From Bacteroidales bacterium (GTDB taxonomy: Bacteria; Bacteroidota; Bacteroidia; Bacteroidales; ML635J-15), in assembly GCA_028696755.1 (NCBI GenBank), contig JAQVGK010000001.1, forward strand, positions 1 to 31,819: a stretch of 31,819 bases of DNA, read 5' to 3'. Of the stretch, positions 19,801 to 27,157 are shown one piece after another (the stretch's first letter is position 1; each line of letters begins with the position of its first letter). The position numbers and the translations under genes were made by a program. The notes under the pieces are model-generated. The model worked only from the letters and a program-made list of their open reading frames with translations. It made no database searches and was not told where the DNA came from.

Positions 19801-19903
19801 CTTTCACAACGCCTGTAATAACACCTGTTTTTTGAGCATATGCGCTCTGAAAAACAAATAACTGGATTATCATTATAATCCATAAAAAATACCTTTTTTT
19901 CAT
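16829..19903 (-). CDS. susC: SusC/RagA family TonB-dependent glycan transporter
   Basis: A 1024-residue outer-membrane receptor. A signal peptide (1-24, ending AYAQ) is followed by a carboxypeptidase D regulatory-like domain (about 27-98, GVVKDQTGEPIIGASI), then the TonB-box-like DEVVVVGYGTQKK (105-117), the plug domain (about 118-235, including ILKDAASSAVYGSRAANGVI) and a 22-stranded barrel ending in FGFNLNF with a terminal aromatic. It imports oligosaccharides with the adjacent SusD, powered by TonB. No STN domain is seen at the N-terminus, so it probably does not signal to an anti-sigma factor. The 239-base gap upstream, between it and the DNRLRE array, is the most likely site of its own promoter, although I found no full TAnnTTTG match there. 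Confidence 0.97.
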   Translation of the reverse strand: MKKRYFLWIIMIIQLFVFQSAYAQKTGVITGVVKDQTGEPIIGASIIVSGATNGTVTDINGRFSLNAPTDAILKISYIGYKAEIVKVNNRSSIAVTLMEDSRGLDEVVVVGYGTQKKVNLTGSVAAVSGKDLAKRPVMNTTGALQGLASGVTVTSTSGQPGKEGSTIMIRGIGTLNNNNPLILVDGVVGSVDGVSPSDIESISILKDAASSAVYGSRAANGVILITTKRAGEGKIKIALNSNIGFQSVTTQPNFLGSIDYMELYDKANSNDTRNVTTGAAGGVIYGEDYIANYKAKMTLDPYNYPNTDWQAITYKQQAIQQLYNLTLSGGNDKVKTLGSVNYSNQEGVFPDTYMKRYSARINTDYKFNNKLSAGVDFSGRHTIVSEPGAGTSGAISSVRRTAAIYPWVTPTGNPAYVQIGANSWALSQEKLSGYNRNLYDEAVVNLKLIYTPIEELRFDVSYSPRINYANNKVFSNIITYYDVDDNPISNAQTRAIKQTYNYAFNDDLKFLVNFEKSIHNHNIHLLGGFQQNTYYGEYLYGRREGSDFSYDEIASFPVTNQSTDGNASEMALQSFFGRLNYDYASKYLFEANIRYDGSSRFAEGHRWGMFPSFSAGWRVNEESFMKNITWISNTKLRASWGRLGNQEVGSYYPSSFNISLAQPVVFNGMVSDGYGAVNYAFKDISWETTTMSNVGLDLGFFKNKLTGAFEYYQRKTSGILMNLDIPSYMGYGNSPLQNAGVIENKGWELNVDYNNHIGNLNYHVSANLSDVRNMIVDMKGITNDYSDIYTSRAGYSYGTIWGLQADGLFPSTTDAKSYTVTQFGNLQGGDIKYVDQKTVDTDADGKPDAGDGIINSKDYVAIGNTIPRYTYSFNISAEYKKFDIQLFFQGVGKCDGYLQGDLAWAFNNGANVQQWQKDGMWTEGQTNSKYTRMFISSANNIKTSTFWLQDASYLRMKNLQIGYTLPKKVLNSIAIDNLRIYLSANNLFTLDKMIDGYDPEQSPTNAQTSVPLLRTFSFGFNLNF

Positions 19904-19988
19904 CCGATTAAAAATAATGGTTAGTATAGATAATTATTGATACTGATTTTTTATATAACTATGAAATTCTCCTCAATTGTTTCTCTAA

Positions 19989-20014
19989 CGATCAGAGATT
20001 TATAAAACTGATCG
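19989..20014 (-). promoter_or_regulatory. Inverted repeat in the susC leader region
   Basis: CGATCAG (19989-19995) and CTGATCG (20008-20014) form perfect 7-bp arms around a 12-base spacer, about 86 bases upstream of the susC start. It could be an mRNA leader hairpin or a protein-binding site. No U-tract follows on the minus strand, so it does not look like a terminator for the upstream gene. The rest of the 239-base gap (19904-20142) contains several TTTG tracts but no complete promoter match. Confidence 0.35.
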
Positions 20015-20142
20015 CTATAGGTATCTCCAAGTAACTTGATAAGAGACAATCTTGTTATGATATTTAAATCATACTTGCAATCCTTTTATGCAAACCAAAT
20101 TGTCAACCAAACCGAGGCAAATAATATATATATATTTAGAAA

Positions 20143-21009
20143 CTATTGTTTAATAAATCGGCCTAATCCTTCTTCTGTTTTTAATATGTACATTCCATTT
20201 TTTAGACTTGAGATATTTAATATATTGTCTTTAATAGTCTCATTTAATATTAATTTTCCCTGTATGTCAAACACTTGAGCTATCTTTCCATCTACAATAA
20301 TTTGATTAGAAGCTATAGAAGGATAAAGGATAGGGTTCTGTGTACTTATTGTGTGTAAACCAGTGCTAACTGGGATTTCCTGTACAAGGCGGGGATAATA
20401 TGCCCCAGCACCAATTACAGTACTTCCATTCATCTGCATTTGTCTAAAGTGTAGTAACTGACCAACTCCAGCACCATTAGCAACAAAAAATCTAAAGCGT
20501 ATATAGGTTTGTCCCGCTATTTTCGTCGATTTTGCCAAAGAAGTTACATCTAAACTTATCCATGTACTTTTTGAATCATTTGTAAGTGTAACTGTTCCAA
20601 CTGATTCTTCATTGGTTTCATCGGGTGTTGTTTTATTATTCCAGGTTAAGGTATTATCAAAAGAATAATTAATTTTATTCACTCCCAATACTACAGCTGG
20701 CGTACTATTAAGATCATCCGATGTATAATAATCTGTTATTGGAGGATTACCTGCTAAATATATTTTTAAATTAATACTGGTGGCAAGATCGTTTATAGCA
20801 GCCAATGGAAACTCAAGATACCCCCAACGGCTGAATCCGGTTGCTCTTTTAACTTGAAAATCCCAGCCAGCATAAGTTCCAAGTGTCGCAGTCGGAGCAC
20901 CTTCATTTATATATCCATTGTTTGTTGGTTGAATTTCTGTTGTTGTTTGTGACCACATCGTTCCTGTGAAAATACACAGAGCAATTAAAGAAAGTAAAAG
21001 CTTTTTCAT
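20143..21009 (-). CDS. DNRLRE-domain protein with T9SS sorting domain (paralog 3)
   Basis: A 288-residue secreted protein. A signal peptide (1-20, ending MWSQ) is followed by a DNRLRE/CBM96-like beta-sandwich (about 22-208) with features such as RWGYLEFPL, INLKIYLAGNPP and TYIRFRFF. A short linker leads to a type IX secretion sorting domain (about 218-288) of the form VFDIQGKLILNETI...LKNGMYILKTEEGLGRFIKQ. It should be exported by T9SS and anchored or released at the surface, probably as a glycan-binding protein. It is the last of three tandem relatives and about 93% identical to its neighbour over the DNRLRE domain. The gene ends 239 bases before susC. DNRLRE domains also occur in adhesins, so sugar binding is an inference from context. 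Confidence 0.75.
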   Translation of the reverse strand: MKKLLLSLIALCIFTGTMWSQTTTEIQPTNNGYINEGAPTATLGTYAGWDFQVKRATGFSRWGYLEFPLAAINDLATSINLKIYLAGNPPITDYYTSDDLNSTPAVVLGVNKINYSFDNTLTWNNKTTPDETNEESVGTVTLTNDSKSTWISLDVTSLAKSTKIAGQTYIRFRFFVANGAGVGQLLHFRQMQMNGSTVIGAGAYYPRLVQEIPVSTGLHTISTQNPILYPSIASNQIIVDGKIAQVFDIQGKLILNETIKDNILNISSLKNGMYILKTEEGLGRFIKQ

Positions 21010-21043
21010 GATAATCTGAATTTAAATGTTGAATATTTTGATA

Positions 21044-21901
21044 CTATTGTTTAATAATCCTTCCTGAGCCGACTTCTGTTTTTACAATGTAAATTCCGTT
21101 TTTCAAAGTTGAAATATCCAATGAATTGTTTTTAATTATTTCGTTTAATACTAACTTCCCATTTACATCATATATTTGAGCGTTTTCCCCTCTTACAGTA
21201 ATTCGATTAAAAGCTATAGAAGGATAAAGAATTGAATTTTGTGCACTTATTTCGTGTAAGCCAGTTGCTAGTACCTGTACAAGGCGGGGATAATACGCCC
21301 CTGTACCAATTACAGTACTTCCATTCATCTGCATTTGTCTAAAGTGTAGTAACTGACCAATTCCAGCACCATTATCAACAAAAAATCTAAAACGTATATA
21401 AGTTTGTCCTGCTGTTTTCATCGATTTTGCCAAAGAAGTTACATCTAAACTTATCCATGTACTTTTTGAATCGTTTGTAAGTGTAACTGTTCCAACTGAT
21501 TCTTCATTGTTTTCATCGGGTGTTGTTTTATTATTCCAGGTTAAGGTATTATCAAAAGAATAATTAATTTTATTCACTCCCAATACCACAGCTGGCGTGC
21601 TATTAAGATCATCCGATGTATAAAAATCTGTTATTGGCGGATTACCTGCTAAATATATTTTTAAATTAATACTGGTAGCTAGATTGTTTATATCAGCCAA
21701 TGGAAACTCAAGATAACCCCAACGGCTAAATCCGGTTGCTCTTTTAACTTGAAAATCCCAGCCAGCATATGTTCCAAGAGTTACAGTTGGAGCACCTTCA
21801 TTTACATATCCATTGTTTGTTGGTTGAATTTCTGTTGTTTGTGACCACAATATTCCGGTAAAACTGCACAGGGCAATTAAAGAAAGTAATAGTTTTTTCA
21901 T
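21044..21901 (-). CDS. DNRLRE-domain protein with T9SS sorting domain (paralog 2)
   Basis: A 285-residue near-copy of the next gene in the direction of transcription. It has a signal peptide (1-20), one DNRLRE/CBM96-like domain (about 22-207), and a T9SS sorting domain with IYDVNGKLVLNEII and LKNGIYIVKTEVGSGRIIKQ. Against its neighbour, the signal plus DNRLRE part has about 14 substitutions and one indel in some 210 residues. The last 77 or so residues differ at about 26 positions. Its upstream leader (ACTATTTAAATT then the start codon) resembles those of both relatives, so the duplicated unit included the 5' leader. Only 34 bases separate it from the next copy, so the two are probably cotranscribed. 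Confidence 0.75.
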   Translation of the reverse strand: MKKLLLSLIALCSFTGILWSQTTEIQPTNNGYVNEGAPTVTLGTYAGWDFQVKRATGFSRWGYLEFPLADINNLATSINLKIYLAGNPPITDFYTSDDLNSTPAVVLGVNKINYSFDNTLTWNNKTTPDENNEESVGTVTLTNDSKSTWISLDVTSLAKSMKTAGQTYIRFRFFVDNGAGIGQLLHFRQMQMNGSTVIGTGAYYPRLVQVLATGLHEISAQNSILYPSIAFNRITVRGENAQIYDVNGKLVLNEIIKNNSLDISTLKNGIYIVKTEVGSGRIIKQ

Positions 21902-22010
21902 AACAATTTTAATTTAAATAGTTTACTAGTGATTTGTAAAAAATATCTGTAATTTGTATTTTACAATAGAATTAAAAACATAAAAAATACACAAGTAGAA
22001 CACATCGACA

Positions 22011-22178
22011 TCAAACAAAAGGGTTGTTGTTATAATGCTCTGGAATCATTAGTCTTGCTTCTTCATCAGGACCTATAGGTGGAGTAGATTCTAATGCTAA
22101 TGATATTTCATTATCAAGCCTAACAACCTCAATTGAAGGTGTTCTATAACTACGCTTTTCTTTATTTTGCATTTCCAT
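22011..22178 (-). CDS. Small 55-residue protein in the DNRLRE array
   Basis: A short open frame in the 310-base gap between two DNRLRE genes. It starts at ATG 22178 (or 22172, two codons on) and ends at TGA 22011-22013. The product begins MEMQNKEKRSYRTPSIEVVR, has a middle ISLALESTPPIGPDEEAR, and ends EHYNNNPFV. It has no signal peptide or membrane segment. The pattern Y-x-x-P-S-I-E-V-x-x-L followed by an ESxPPxGP stretch resembles short, mostly unannotated proteins I associate with Bacteroidota genomes; this is from memory and unverified. It starts 33 bases after the 846-residue gene on the same strand, so cotranscription is likely. Codons look normal for the region. Function is unknown. Confidence 0.6.
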   Translation of the reverse strand: MEMQNKEKRSYRTPSIEVVRLDNEISLALESTPPIGPDEEARLMIPEHYNNNPFV

Positions 22179-22211
22179 TTTTCTTTTAATATTAGATGAT
22201 TTGACAACTTG

Positions 22212-24752
22212 TCAATTAACCAGAATCTTACGAGTCGTAGTTTTACCATTAGCTGATATATTTACTAGATAAACTCCGGAAAAAAATGAACTATTCAACA
22301 CGTTTTCTGTATTAGTCAATAATTTATTTTCCAACATCTGACCAAGAATATCACGAACAGATACATTCACTTTTCCAACAATTTCAGATGGGATATTTAT
22401 TGTAATTTGATTGTTCGCATTTTTTAAAACAGGTATGTAATTGTTGTTATCAATATCATTATTTACATCTGTTGTAACTGATTTTACTCTAAAAATAATA
22501 GCAAACCGATTTATGGTATTTACAGCGTCTGAATTAAATTGATAAGCCGTCCCATTAGTTAAATCATATTCGGTATTTATCTGTTTATCCTTGAGAATAA
22601 TGCGCATATCTGTGTTAAAATTACTAAGCTCGTTTACTTTAATTGAAAAGAGATTGGTCGCTCCGGAAGTGAAACCTAAAGGTATTTCCTGATTCAATTC
22701 AAGATTGCTCAAACCATTTATTGCCAACTTTTCACCACCAACAACCGTAAAGATTTCGGGCACAGAAACAGAATTATTAGACATTTTCTGCGAATCATAA
22801 TCATCATATCCAGTTCTTGCTTCAGGATTTATGTATAAAATGGTTTCGTCAGTATTTAATCCATTTGACACCTGTAACCTGACGATTAGATTCTCAATAT
22901 TGGACTGGTGTGGAGCACGAAATACGTTATTTACATCATCAATATGTGAGCGAAAACTATTATGTAGTGTTAAAGTTCCCGAAGCAAATCCATTTCGTAC
23001 TCGTAACCAAAATGCCTGCATAGGAGCTATTACCCCAGTAATTTCTTTTCCGCTCCCCGATGATATGGCAATATTCCCCTTGAAATTATAAGTATCAAAT
23101 ACATAGGCTGTATTAGCAATATTTTTGGAACGCAACCAGTAAGTGGTTTCAACATGAGAGCTATCTCCTGCTGCCATTGATTTAAGACTCACATACGATG
23201 GATAAGGATTACCTACAAGATTAAAGCCTTCATTGGTTTTACCTGTTGTCCGACTTAAATTAATGCTTAAATCACCATCGTTCAACGTGCCAACGTATGA
23301 CAAAGTAGCAGACGTGTTAGGTTGAGCAATATAACCTTTTCCAACAGCCATTAAAGTCCCTTGTGCATTCGGCTTCCAGTATGCAGTAGCACCTGACACG
23401 CTAAAATCAGAATTGTCTCCCGACTCCTGATAACAATAATAAGTAGAACCAGTTGGAACAGTAGCAGTAGAAATCGGTGATGACAAATACCAGTTACGCG
23501 CTGATGCTAGATACTGATTTACTGAGGCTGATGCTATAGTAGCAGTACCATTATTTACGAAAGTTCCAGTACCGCTAGCATCACTATTGATGTTTAACGT
23601 AGAAGCAGTAAGGGAGAGACCATTGTTTAATGTTAACTTTCCGCCAGAGTTTATGTTTAACGTAGACACAACTGTATTTTGATTAATGGCAACTTCATGT
23701 CCACTTAAAATTGTAACAGAAGATGTTGAGCTGGGAATACTAATAGCGTTCACCCAGGTTGCATTATCAGTTGACGATTGCCATGTATTTGTTGAACTAA
23801 AATTTCCGGTTGCCGACGATTGGTAAAAAAGCCCTGTGGTAAATACAGAGGAAGCAAGGGATTCATTTGAATCGGCATAGGTTATTCCATCTCCTATAGC
23901 TTGCACTTTATAAGTATATGCTGTATTTGATTGAAGTTCGGAAATTAGAATACTGCTTGTAGTTTGTCCATTAGCGGTAAAGGTTGCCACAAGCGAAGAT
24001 CCGCTATAAACTCTAATTGAGTAACCTGATGCATTACTTACCGGAGTCCAATTGGCAATAGCTGAAGTCTGTTGAATATTAGTTGCTGTACTTACTGTCG
24101 GTGTTGTGAGCAAAGTTCCTGTTTGAGAAATACGTGGATAATATGCACCTGCGCCTATAATAGTACTTCCATTCATCACCATTTGCCTAAAGTGCAACAA
24201 TTGACCAATTCCGGCTCCATTTGCAACAAAAAAACGAAAACGAATATAAGTTTGACCTGCTGCTTTCATTGATTTCGCCAATGAAGTAATATCAATATTT
24301 ATCCATGTGCTTTTTGACGCATTTGTAAGTGTAACTGTCCCGACTGACATCTCATTGTTTGCATCTGGAATAGTTCTATTATTCCAAGTAAGTGTATTAT
24401 CAAATGAATAATTAATTTTATTCACTCCCAATACTACGGTGGGTGTACTATTAAGATCATCTGTTGTCGGAAAATCCGTTATCGGCGGATTGCCGGACAA
24501 ATAAATCTTCAAATTAATACTGCTAGCATGATCATTTATAGTAGCTAGCGGAAACTCTAAATATCCCCAACGGCTGTATCCTGTTGATCTTTTAACCTGA
24601 AAATCATAATTTGCTTGATAAGTCCCGAGTGTAGTTGTAGCAGCACCTTCATTAATATAACCATTGTACGATGGTTGAATGTCTAGTATCGTCTGAGACC
24701 ATATGCTTGTAAAACTGCACGTTAAAGCTAATAAGAGCAATAACTTTCTCAT
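22212..24752 (-). CDS. Large DNRLRE/FN3 surface protein with T9SS sorting domain (paralog 1)
   Basis: An 846-residue secreted protein. It has a signal peptide (1-20, ending IWSQ) and a DNRLRE/CBM96-like domain (about 22-208) closely similar to those of the two smaller paralogs. A fibronectin III domain follows (about 216-305, with SAIANWTPVSNASGYSIRVY and TAYTYKVQAIGDG). Next comes a Ser/Thr/Asn-rich beta-repeat stretch (about 310-415, with TLNINSGGKLTLNNG and TLNINSDASGTGTFVNNG), then a long module with GFNLVGNPYPSYV (509-521) often seen in T9SS cargo, and a sorting domain (about 775-846) ending GVYLVNISANGKTTTRKILV. It is likely a surface-attached multidomain glycan-binding protein or adhesin; no catalytic motif is apparent. 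It lies 91 bases after the FAD oxidoreductase gene and heads the DNRLRE array. Confidence 0.78.
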   Translation of the reverse strand: MRKLLLLLALTCSFTSIWSQTILDIQPSYNGYINEGAATTTLGTYQANYDFQVKRSTGYSRWGYLEFPLATINDHASSINLKIYLSGNPPITDFPTTDDLNSTPTVVLGVNKINYSFDNTLTWNNRTIPDANNEMSVGTVTLTNASKSTWINIDITSLAKSMKAAGQTYIRFRFFVANGAGIGQLLHFRQMVMNGSTIIGAGAYYPRISQTGTLLTTPTVSTATNIQQTSAIANWTPVSNASGYSIRVYSGSSLVATFTANGQTTSSILISELQSNTAYTYKVQAIGDGITYADSNESLASSVFTTGLFYQSSATGNFSSTNTWQSSTDNATWVNAISIPSSTSSVTILSGHEVAINQNTVVSTLNINSGGKLTLNNGLSLTASTLNINSDASGTGTFVNNGTATIASASVNQYLASARNWYLSSPISTATVPTGSTYYCYQESGDNSDFSVSGATAYWKPNAQGTLMAVGKGYIAQPNTSATLSYVGTLNDGDLSINLSRTTGKTNEGFNLVGNPYPSYVSLKSMAAGDSSHVETTYWLRSKNIANTAYVFDTYNFKGNIAISSGSGKEITGVIAPMQAFWLRVRNGFASGTLTLHNSFRSHIDDVNNVFRAPHQSNIENLIVRLQVSNGLNTDETILYINPEARTGYDDYDSQKMSNNSVSVPEIFTVVGGEKLAINGLSNLELNQEIPLGFTSGATNLFSIKVNELSNFNTDMRIILKDKQINTEYDLTNGTAYQFNSDAVNTINRFAIIFRVKSVTTDVNNDIDNNNYIPVLKNANNQITINIPSEIVGKVNVSVRDILGQMLENKLLTNTENVLNSSFFSGVYLVNISANGKTTTRKILVN

Positions 24753-24843
24753 AATAATCTTAAATTTAAATAGTTTAATACTAATTTCAGTTTCATAATC
24801 AACATATTAGCTTCTTGAAATTTATTTCCTTCTAAAACTTAAA

Positions 24844-27138
24844 TTATTCAATAATTATCCCAAACAAAGCTGCCGGAGTTAGTTTTGAGGGATGTTGTAG
24901 TTGTATTTTTAATTCTTTTGTAATTATTGATTGTGAAAAAAAGATATTGTTAATAGTTTGATGATTATCAGTCTTTAAATAAACTACATCATCTTTGTCG
25001 TCTAAAATTTTATATTCTTTTATACTAAATGGAATAGCTGAATCGTAATGCCCCATTTGTACGTTTTCCATAGCATGATCAGCATCGGTATCAAAAAACA
25101 AGCGTATTTTATTAATCTTTTGTATTTCGTTCCACATAAGTGTTAAGGTTGGACTCTCGTCATCCAAACTAGCAACCCATGCATTTGTTCCAATAATTGG
25201 TCGAAAAAACTCATTTCTCAAATTTGAGGATTCAAATCCTTTTAATGCTGGAGAAAACTTTAATGCAAAGTTTTTCCCTTTAGGTCGGCGCATCGGACAC
25301 CAAAGTTCAAATGTTTCTACACCAATATTCTTTGGAGGTCGTTGAGTTCCATAATTAGATACCGCTGGGTTTTGATAGTTAAAAACCGACTTAATTCCTG
25401 TTACTAACTGATCACTTTCTGCTAATTTCACCACATTGTTTTTTAGAAAACAGATAAAGTAGTAACCTTTTTCAACATTAATTTCATCAAATTCAATTTT
25501 TAAATCTTGTTCTCCTTCTACAAGTGAATATGATTTTACAAATAATATTGCGTCTGGAGTAAAATTAAAAGGTTTATAACTGGCTCTTATTTGTATAGTT
25601 AAGTTAGTGACTTCCGAACTTTTTACCTTCAATCTCATTTTAGGGATATTGCCTTTAATTGGTAACAGCATTGCTGCTGAATGATCCAATCTGAAATAAT
25701 CGCCGTTTTCTTTAAATTCCGATACACTTAACTCACTTGAAACTTGAATCTTTGCAGTTGAAACTTTTCCACCAAAATCATTAAGTTTCAATTGAGGTAT
25801 ATATTGACCTGTTGTAACTAAAGTTCGTTGGATTCTTTTTATTTCTTCAAGATCAATAAACTCAGCAGGTCTTTTCTTTGCTTTTTTGCAAAGTGCAGCG
25901 GCTACACCTATTGCTTGTCCACCATGTGCAGAAGTGCCCATAACACGCGATGAGCCGAAAGCGACATGTGATGCACTTATCAATCGACCACCAATAAATA
26001 GGTTTTCAATATCATAACTCACAAAGCAACGATAGGGAATTGGGTATATTCCTTTCGAATGCCATTGATTACATCCGCTTTTATCGCTATAAACACCATC
26101 CGCTGGATGAAGATCTATTGACCAACCTCCATAAGCCACCGAGTCGTAATGATTGCGCTGCTCAATCACATCTTGTTGTGTGAGCATATAATGTCCTTTA
26201 AATCGCCTGCTTTCACGCTTACCTGGAATCACACCCACCCATTCTAAAGTATAATTTGCTGAGTCAGGATATTTTCCGGAATTTTTAATGTAATCCCAAA
26301 TTCCATAAACAACTTTCCATAATTCATATTTAATAGCTTCGGTATCATGAATAGTATCAATGCGCCCACCATACTCTAACCACCAATATTTGCAACCGTG
26401 CTGATTTACATTAAAGTATTCTGGTTTCATAACCTTCGAAATGGACGATTCAATATTTTTTAATGCAAAATCGGGAGCTACATATTTCACAGCTTTTCCT
26501 GTATCCTTCATATAAAAGAAAATACTGTGTCCGAGTAATTCTCCGTATTCATTCTTATCAGGGGCAAAAAGTTCCAAATTTTCTTCTTTATCCTCAGCGC
26601 CAATGCGAAACGAAGCTCCCGACAGATAGGATACTATGCCATCTCCCGAACAATCGGCAAATATATCAGCTTCAAAAATGTATTCTGTTTGGTTTTGTGG
26701 ATTAAACGCAGTAACGCTCGAAATCACCCTCTCTGATGATTTTTTTACATCAAAAACAACAGTATTTAGAAATAATTCGATATTCTTTTCTGCCAAAACT
26801 TTATCGACCAACACCATATCAAATAATACCGGATTACCTTCTTTATTGCGAAAAGTATTTTCTACCAATATCTCATCAATCACACCGCCTTCACGACTCC
26901 AACGGTTATTGTTACCCATATGTGATGTTGCACCTAATACCCACAATCTAACTTCACTGGAAGCATTACCTCCCAACACGGGGCGATCTTGTATTAACGC
27001 CACTTTAATTCCCTGACGGGCTGCGGTTATAGCACAACAAACACCGGTCATACCTCCACCCACAACTACCAAATCAAACTTTTTTTCGATTTTTGTAACT
27101 TCTCTCTTTGATGTATATTCCTGAATTATCATAATCAC
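24844..27138 (-). CDS. FAD-dependent oxidoreductase (FAD_oxidored family) with C-terminal jelly-roll domain
   Basis: A 764-residue flavoprotein. The Rossmann motif is VVVGGGMTGVCCAITAARQG, with GxGxxG at residues 27-32, followed by RPVLGGNASSEVR (52-64). IFADCSGDGIVSYLSGA (159-175) and ENLFIGGRLISASHVAFGSS (378-397) then GTSAHGGQAIGVAA complete the FAD-binding elements of the FAD_oxidored (PF12831) family. The tail (about 645-764), with RLFFDTDADHAMENVQMGHY, resembles an F5/8-type jelly-roll. No signal peptide is seen, so it should be cytoplasmic. The start could equally be the second methionine two codons on. It lies 19 bases after the symporter gene, suggesting it oxidises the imported solute, perhaps a sugar or polyol. 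The substrate is unknown, and annotation pipelines often give this family misleading names. Confidence 0.85.
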   Translation of the reverse strand: MIMIIQEYTSKREVTKIEKKFDLVVVGGGMTGVCCAITAARQGIKVALIQDRPVLGGNASSEVRLWVLGATSHMGNNNRWSREGGVIDEILVENTFRNKEGNPVLFDMVLVDKVLAEKNIELFLNTVVFDVKKSSERVISSVTAFNPQNQTEYIFEADIFADCSGDGIVSYLSGASFRIGAEDKEENLELFAPDKNEYGELLGHSIFFYMKDTGKAVKYVAPDFALKNIESSISKVMKPEYFNVNQHGCKYWWLEYGGRIDTIHDTEAIKYELWKVVYGIWDYIKNSGKYPDSANYTLEWVGVIPGKRESRRFKGHYMLTQQDVIEQRNHYDSVAYGGWSIDLHPADGVYSDKSGCNQWHSKGIYPIPYRCFVSYDIENLFIGGRLISASHVAFGSSRVMGTSAHGGQAIGVAAALCKKAKKRPAEFIDLEEIKRIQRTLVTTGQYIPQLKLNDFGGKVSTAKIQVSSELSVSEFKENGDYFRLDHSAAMLLPIKGNIPKMRLKVKSSEVTNLTIQIRASYKPFNFTPDAILFVKSYSLVEGEQDLKIEFDEINVEKGYYFICFLKNNVVKLAESDQLVTGIKSVFNYQNPAVSNYGTQRPPKNIGVETFELWCPMRRPKGKNFALKFSPALKGFESSNLRNEFFRPIIGTNAWVASLDDESPTLTLMWNEIQKINKIRLFFDTDADHAMENVQMGHYDSAIPFSIKEYKILDDKDDVVYLKTDNHQTINNIFFSQSIITKELKIQLQHPSKLTPAALFGIIIE

Positions 27139-27157
27139 TGTTTAATTATAAATCGAA

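Larger units (their letters stand above)
20143..24752 (-). repeat. Tandem array of three related DNRLRE genes
   Basis: The regions 24130-24752, 21280-21901 and 20380-21009 encode the same signal-plus-DNRLRE unit in direct orientation. The two shorter genes are near-identical in that part, and the large gene is about 80% similar by eye. Their leaders share an ATTTAAATT core just before the start codon, and the two short genes share a TATTAAACAATAG end. This indicates serial duplication. Near-identical stretches make the array a likely site of recombination or of assembly collapse. Confidence 0.8.

Noticed and set aside
20036..20278. An 80-residue plus-strand frame across the susC upstream gap
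   Set aside because: It overlaps the sorting domain of the DNRLRE protein on the opposite strand, and its product shows no recognisable features.
26636..27016. A 126-residue plus-strand open frame inside the FAD oxidoreductase gene
   Set aside because: It is antisense to a clearly conserved FAD-binding region, has no recognisable motif, and reads as a shadow frame.
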